Positions 58,138-64,000 of a stretch of DNA of 64,000 bases are shown here, piece by piece. The first letter of the stretch is position 1, and every line of letters begins with the position of its first letter. The notes below the pieces were generated by a model. It saw only the letters and a program-made list of their open reading frames with translations, did no database searches and was not told where the DNA came from. Source of the DNA: Candidatus Contendibacter odensensis. GTDB lineage: Bacteria; Pseudomonadota; Gammaproteobacteria; Competibacterales; Competibacteraceae. The stretch is taken from contig PDTV01000004.1 in the NCBI GenBank assembly GCA_002747185.1, positions 291,730 to 355,729 on the forward strand, in the 5' to 3' direction. The position numbers and the translations under genes were made by a program.

Positions 58138-58608
58138 GTGAACTTTAATGCCACGCTGATAGGGCAGATGATCACGTTTGGCCTTTTGGTGCTCTTTACC
58201 ATGAAGTTTGTATGGCCACCTATCATGAAGGCCATGCAGGATCGCCAGAAGCAAATTGCTGATGGTTTGGCATCCGCAGAACGCGGTTTGCGCGAGCAAG
58301 AATTAGCGCAGGCAAAGTCCGCACAATTGCTCAAGGAAGCCAAACAACAAGCAGCCGAGATCGTTGCCCAAGCCCATAAACGAGCTAATGAAGTGATTGA
58401 ACAGTCTAAACAAGATGCTCGTGCTGAGGGCGACCGCCAGCTCATGGCCGCAAAAGCTGAAATTGAGCAGGAGGTGAATCGTGCCCGTGAACAGCTTCGG
58501 AGCCAGGTTGTCAACCTTGCTGTCGCTGGCGCAGGCAAGGTTCTTAAGCGCGAGGTCGATGAAGCAGCTAATACAGCTATGCTGGATGACCTGGTCGCAC
58601 AGCTATAA
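58138..58608 (+). CDS. atpF: F0 ATP synthase subunit b
   Basis: 156 residues from a GTG at 58138 with GAGGAG upstream, the same length as in E. coli; the ORF-track start at 58117 adds an unlikely leader. It has an N-terminal helix [20 protein letters not shown] and then a long charged coiled coil that serves as the peripheral stalk. Confidence 0.95.
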   Translation: MNFNATLIGQMITFGLLVLFTMKFVWPPIMKAMQDRQKQIADGLASAERGLREQELAQAKSAQLLKEAKQQAAEIVAQAHKRANEVIEQSKQDARAEGDRQLMAAKAEIEQEVNRAREQLRSQVVNLAVAGAGKVLKREVDEAANTAMLDDLVAQL

Positions 58609-58626
58609 CAATTACGGATCACGCCA

Positions 58627-59199
58627 ATGGCTGAAACGACAATCATCCGACCCACGACTGCTGCCCGACCTTATGCACGTGCTGCGTTCGAGGAAGCCCG
58701 GGATACGCAGGCATTGCCGCTATGGGCCGAGCTTTTGCAAACAGCCGCGACTGTTGCGGCCAATCCCGCAGTGAACCGCCTGATCGGTTCGTGGAATCCA
58801 AAACTGCGCGGTGAGCAAAAGGTCGATTTGGTAGCAGACCTGTGTTGTGACTTACGCAAAGGTGCAAAAACACCGGCGGCGTTTGTTACCTTTCTTAAGA
58901 TATTGGCCGAGTTCCATCGCCTGGATCAGTTGCCAAGTGTCGCTGTACTGTTTGAGCAGTTACGCGCTGATGCTGAAAGCGTTGTTTATGCTGAATTTAC
59001 TAGTGCTGCTGCTGTAAGCGATACCCAGCGTGTTCAGGTGATTAAAGCACTTAAAGTGAAATTCCAGCGGGATGTCGAGCTGGACTGCAAGACTGATTCA
59101 TCGTTGATTGCAGGTGCAATCATTCGAGTCGGTGATTTGGTTATTGACGGTTCAGCGCGCGGTCGGTTGGAAAAACTTGCCATGGCCTTGAGCCAGTAA
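58627..59199 (+). CDS. atpH: F1 ATP synthase subunit delta
   Basis: 190 residues, slightly longer than the usual 177-180 because of its N-terminal lead. RPYARAAFEEARD marks the helical N-domain and AIIRVGDLVIDGSARGRLEKL the conserved C-terminus. It joins the stalk to F1. Confidence 0.95.
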   Translation: MAETTIIRPTTAARPYARAAFEEARDTQALPLWAELLQTAATVAANPAVNRLIGSWNPKLRGEQKVDLVADLCCDLRKGAKTPAAFVTFLKILAEFHRLDQLPSVAVLFEQLRADAESVVYAEFTSAAAVSDTQRVQVIKALKVKFQRDVELDCKTDSSLIAGAIIRVGDLVIDGSARGRLEKLAMALSQ

Positions 59200-59214
59200 G
59201 GGGAATACCGTTTT

Positions 59215-60774
59215 ATGCAACTCAAACCATCCGAAATCAGCGATCTGATTCGGCAACGCTTGCAAGGCTATGAGGCTACTGCCGAAGCACGCACGGAAGG
59301 CACCATTGTTAGCCTGGCCGATGGCATTGCCCGAATCTATGGTCTCGATAATGCAATGCAAGGTGAGATGATCGAGTTTCCGGCTCCTCGGGAAGGCGAT
59401 CCTGTCACTTACGCCCTGGCTCTGAACCTGGAGCGTGATTCTGTCGGCGCTGTGGTGCTCGGTGATTATGAGCACCTGTCAGAAGGCGACAAGGCACTTT
59501 GTACCGGCCGCATCCTGGAGGTGCCCGTAGGTCCACAGCTGCTGGGGCGCGTTGTTAACGCCCTAGGTCAGCCGATTGATGGCAAAGGCCCCATTGAAGG
59601 GGAAGGCAGCGAGCCTATTGAAAAGATAGCGCCGGGCGTAATTGAGCGACAATCGGTCAGTCAACCGGTACAGACGGGCCTCAAGTCAATCGATTCCATG
59701 GTGCCTATTGGTCGTGGTCAGCGTGAATTGATTATTGGCGACCGCCAGACAGGTAAGACTGCGGTTGCCATCGATACGATTATTAACCAAAAGGATACAG
59801 GCGTTAAGTGTATCTATGTCGCCATTGGCCAGAAAAATTCATCAATTGCCAATGTGGTGCGCAAGCTGGAAGAACACGATGCGATGAAGCACACCATCAT
59901 CGTCGCGGCCAGCGCCTCTGAATCAGCAGCGATGCTGTTTGTTGCGCCCTACTCGGGTTGCTCGATGGGTGAGTATTTCCGCGACCGCGGTGAAGATGCA
60001 CTCATCGTTTATGATGATCTGTCCAAGCAAGCTGTAGCTTATCGTCAGGTATCCTTGTTGTTGCGTCGTCCGCCAGGACGTGAGGCTTTTCCAGGCGATG
60101 TATTCTACCTGCACTCTCGCTTGCTGGAACGGGCATCTCGCATTAATGCTGATGAAGTTGAACGTCTCACCGATGGTGCGGTAAAAGGACAAACCGGTTC
60201 ATTAACAGCATTACCGATTATCGAAACCCAGGCGGGTGACGTGTCAGCGTTCGTGCCGACAAACGTAATTTCCATTACGGATGGCCAGATTTATCTGGAA
60301 ACTGATCTGTTCAACGCGGGTATTCGGCCTGCTATTAATCCAGGTCTTTCAGTATCCCGTGTTGGTGGTGCTGCCCAGACCAAGATTATCAAGAAGCTTG
60401 GTGGTGGTATTCGCCTGGCGCTGGCTCAGTATCGTGAGTTGGCAGCATTTGCCCAATTCGCATCTGACCTGGACGAAGCGACACGTAAGCAGCTTGAACG
60501 TGGCCAGCGTGTTACCGAGTTGATGAAGCAAAAGCAATATTCGCCCATGTCTGTGGCAGAAATGTCGGTTTCGCTATTTGCCGTGGATCGAGGCTATCTT
60601 GATGATGTGCCCTTGGAAAAGATAGGCGACTTTGAAGCTGAATTGCTGGCGTCCGTGGGGGCGAACCACGCCGGACTGGTTGATATGATTAATCAATCGG
60701 GTGATTTTAACGATGAAATCGAAGCTGGCCTTGTTAAGGCAGTGGATGATTTTAAAGCCAACTACGTCGGTTAA
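59215..60774 (+). CDS. atpA: F1 ATP synthase subunit alpha
   Basis: 519 residues. The Walker A is [18 protein letters not shown] (about 170-187), [17 protein letters not shown] is the family signature, and [14 protein letters not shown] is present. It forms the noncatalytic nucleotide sites in the hexamer. It is a few residues longer than E. coli AtpA. Confidence 0.98.
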   Translation: MQLKPSEISDLIRQRLQGYEATAEARTEGTIVSLADGIARIYGLDNAMQGEMIEFPAPREGDPVTYALALNLERDSVGAVVLGDYEHLSEGDKALCTGRILEVPVGPQLLGRVVNALGQPIDGKGPIEGEGSEPIEKIAPGVIERQSVSQPVQTGLKSIDSMVPIGRGQRELIIGDRQTGKTAVAIDTIINQKDTGVKCIYVAIGQKNSSIANVVRKLEEHDAMKHTIIVAASASESAAMLFVAPYSGCSMGEYFRDRGEDALIVYDDLSKQAVAYRQVSLLLRRPPGREAFPGDVFYLHSRLLERASRINADEVERLTDGAVKGQTGSLTALPIIETQAGDVSAFVPTNVISITDGQIYLETDLFNAGIRPAINPGLSVSRVGGAAQTKIIKKLGGGIRLALAQYRELAAFAQFASDLDEATRKQLERGQRVTELMKQKQYSPMSVAEMSVSLFAVDRGYLDDVPLEKIGDFEAELLASVGANHAGLVDMINQSGDFNDEIEAGLVKAVDDFKANYVG

Positions 60775-60786
60775 GCGGGTGTCAGC

Positions 60787-61650
60787 ATGGCCGGTGCCAA
60801 AGAGATAAGAAGTAAAATCAAGAGTGTTCAAAGTACTCAGAAGATTACCAAAGCCATGGAAATGGTGGCGGCGAGCAAGATGCGCAAGGCATTGGAACGC
60901 ATGCAAGCGGCTCGGCCCTATGCGCGGAAGATTCGTAATGTCATCTCGCACTTGGCTCATGCACATACCGAGTATCGTAGCCCGGGCATTGTGGAGCGTG
61001 AGGTCAAGCGCGTTGGCCTCATCGTTATTTCGACGGATCGTGGTTTGTGTGGTGGCTTAAACAGCAATCTGTTCAAGGCGACTATCGCTGCCATGGAGGA
61101 ATGGCGCAATCAGGGTGTCGAGATTGATGTGTGTACCGTCGGCGCCAAGGCGCTCCAGTTTTTCCGTCGGGTACAGGGTAATATTGTCGCTCATACATCT
61201 CGTTTGGGCGATTCACCTCGCTTTGAGGACGTGCTCGGTCCGGCCAAGATCATGGTTGATGCGTTTGATGAAGGGCGCATTGATGCGATCTATATGGTCT
61301 ACAACGAGTTTGTTAACACTATGAGCCAGAAGCCAAAGGTCGAGCGGTTGGTGCCAATCACGGCTGATGCGAAGGATGATGAACCTGCACATCGTTGGGA
61401 TTACATCTATGAGCCTGATCCAAAGGAACTCATCGAGTTGCTGCTGCGCCGCTATGGCGAGTCTGTAATCTATCAGGCTTTAGTGGAGAACGTCGCTTGC
61501 GAGATGGCAGCACGTATGGTTGCCATGAAGAGTGCATCTGACAATGCAAGCTCCCTGATCGACGAGCTACAACTGATTTACAACAAAGCGCGACAGGCAT
61601 CAATTACTCAGGAGCTTGCCGAGATTGTCGGTGGTGCTGCAGCAGTGTAG
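60787..61650 (+). CDS. atpG: F1 ATP synthase subunit gamma
   Basis: 287 residues. The N-terminal helix [26 protein letters not shown] and the C-terminal [21 protein letters not shown] form the rotor shaft, with [11 protein letters not shown] in the middle. The length is typical. Confidence 0.97.
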   Translation: MAGAKEIRSKIKSVQSTQKITKAMEMVAASKMRKALERMQAARPYARKIRNVISHLAHAHTEYRSPGIVEREVKRVGLIVISTDRGLCGGLNSNLFKATIAAMEEWRNQGVEIDVCTVGAKALQFFRRVQGNIVAHTSRLGDSPRFEDVLGPAKIMVDAFDEGRIDAIYMVYNEFVNTMSQKPKVERLVPITADAKDDEPAHRWDYIYEPDPKELIELLLRRYGESVIYQALVENVACEMAARMVAMKSASDNASSLIDELQLIYNKARQASITQELAEIVGGAAAV

Positions 61651-61693
61651 GGTCATGATGCACACCTGGATCTATTGCAGATATCAGGTGTAA

Positions 61694-63100
<1,407 letters not shown>

Positions 63101-63175
63101 TGGGGTCACGGTTCGGGGATACTGTTTTCTATTCTTCGAGCCGTACTTCATAAGTAATCGATCAGGAGATACCCC

Positions 63176-63607
63176 ATGGCTATGACACTACATGTTGATA
63201 TCGTCAGTGCAGAAAAGGAGTTGTTTTCTGGAGCTGCGGAGTCGGTAATTGCATCAGGTGAAATGGGCGAACTCGGCATTCTGCCACGGCACAGCCAGTT
63301 GCTGACCCGACTCAAGCCGGGACAGATTCGGGTTCGGTTACAAGGTGGAGAAGAGCAGCTCTTCTATGTGTCGGGTGGGCTGATGGAAGTTCAGCCCCAT
63401 TTAGTGACGATTTTATCGGATACGGCTGAGCGTGCCAAAGATCTGGATGAAGTTGCGGCACAGAATGCCAAGCAACATGCTGAGCGGGCATTAGCCGATC
63501 GTCGCGGTGAACTTGAGCTTGCCAAAGCGAAAGTTGAGCTGGCTGAAGCTATTGCCCAGTTGCAGATAATCGAAAAAATGCGTAAATCATGTGGTAAATC
63601 ACTTTAA
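63176..63607 (+). CDS. atpC: F1 ATP synthase subunit epsilon
   Basis: 143 residues. An N-terminal beta-sandwich ([39 protein letters not shown]) is followed by a helical hairpin ([15 protein letters not shown]). It couples rotation and inhibits ATP hydrolysis. It is the last gene of the atp operon. Confidence 0.97.
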   Translation: MAMTLHVDIVSAEKELFSGAAESVIASGEMGELGILPRHSQLLTRLKPGQIRVRLQGGEEQLFYVSGGLMEVQPHLVTILSDTAERAKDLDEVAAQNAKQHAERALADRRGELELAKAKVELAEAIAQLQIIEKMRKSCGKSL

Positions 63608-63640
63608 ATATAATCAATAATAAAACTTATCCTTATTGTT

Positions 63641-63668
63641 GGCCGTGGTATTCGTCACGGCCTTTTTT
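63641..63668 (+). terminator. Rho-independent terminator of the atp operon
   Basis: GGCCGTG pairs with CACGGCC around an 8-nt loop and is followed by TTTTTT, 33 bp after the atpC stop. A strong terminator shape. Confidence 0.9.
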
Positions 63669-63761
63669 ATAGTCTGTTTAACGAGTTTGCGCTATAACTC
63701 AACAGCGAGTTGCTACTAAGCTCAGGTATCAATCCACTTCTATTCAGGGGAGTAAGTTGCA

Positions 63762-63935
63762 ATGAGTAATCCAGTAGGCTGGTTTGAAATTTATGTCCAG
63801 GATATTTCAAGGGCAAAAACATTTTATGAAAATGTGCTTTCCTTGAAACTTGAAGAGGCGCAAATGCCTGGATTGGAAATGTGGCTATTTCCAATGGAGC
63901 ATGTAACTACTAAGCCCGTAATAGGCTGTATGTAA
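63762..63935 (+). pseudogene. Truncated VOC/glyoxalase-family fragment (57 codons)
   Basis: Too short for the ORF track. It has CAGGGGAG upstream and reads MSNPVGWFEIYVQDISRAKT, FYENVL, then MPGLEMWLFPME, the first third of a VOC-family protein of about 120 residues. After that it departs into VTTKPVIGCM and stops. The remaining strands and metal ligands are missing, and no continuation is seen in the last 65 bp. The half palindromic repeat near 63690 lies just upstream. Confidence 0.7.
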
Positions 63936-64000
63936 GAATGTTGATATAGTTCATATAAAAATCAAACGCAAATTCAATGTATTGAGACGAAAATTATTCT

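Overview
The window is about 64 kb of a gammaproteobacterial chromosome of roughly balanced base composition. Gene content and order are typical of that class: pheA-hisC-tyrA-aroA-cmk-rpsA-ihfB-lapAB, lolCD-comEC-exbBD-lpxK-ycaR-kdsB, divergent tesA/ybbA-ybbP, znuA/zur-znuCB, and rsmG-parAB-atpIBEFHAGDC. The lipid A and LPS genes (lpxK, kdsB), the Lol exporter and an OmpA-type protein indicate a two-membrane envelope. The genus cannot be fixed from the sequence. The mixed-module secreted protein and the many small repeats recall large-genome sulfur- or methane-type gammaproteobacteria, but that is only an impression.

Layout. At 1-4.7 kb are gph (cut by the edge), ubiG, the methylthioadenosine/SAH deaminase gene mtaD, an OmpA-family gene and mtnA, so two SAM by-product salvage enzymes flank a SAM methyltransferase. 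At 5-19 kb are gyrA, interrupted by a 421-residue intein, then aromatic amino acid genes, cmk, rpsA, ihfB and lapAB. At 19-28 kb are a ComEA-like gene with a frameshifted repetitive tail, lolCD, comEC and the exbBD-lpxK-ycaR-kdsB envelope block. At 28-32 kb is a 1079-residue secreted, repeat-rich protein on the minus strand, followed by a decayed extra repeat. At 32-43 kb are housekeeping genes (purU, moaB, tesA, ybbAB-type ABC genes, queG, nnr, tsaE) and an FHA/sigma-54 activator. At 43-47 kb is a zinc-uptake locus with its Fur-family regulator and a truncated dksA relative. At 47-54 kb are an L,D-transpeptidase, truA, an MraZ-like gene outside any division cluster, pyrC and argG. At 54-63.6 kb are rsmG, parAB and the complete F1Fo ATP synthase operon, an arrangement usually found near the replication origin. 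The window ends with a truncated VOC/glyoxalase fragment.

Small mobile or repetitive DNA stands out. There are two 92-bp MITE-like elements, each flanked by its own 5-bp target duplication, one of them between tyrA and aroA. A 50-bp palindromic repeat coincides with the truncation of the dksA-like gene. A 135-bp multi-stem element lies between two convergent genes. Tandem repeats in two secreted proteins are being gained and lost.

I did not find a clearly new multi-gene system. The best leads are the GyrA intein with a degraded endonuclease, the MITE family, the modular 1079-residue secreted protein with its decaying tail, the zinc locus with a dksA remnant and a riboswitch-like leader, and a MraZ that looks like the Bacteroidetes type.
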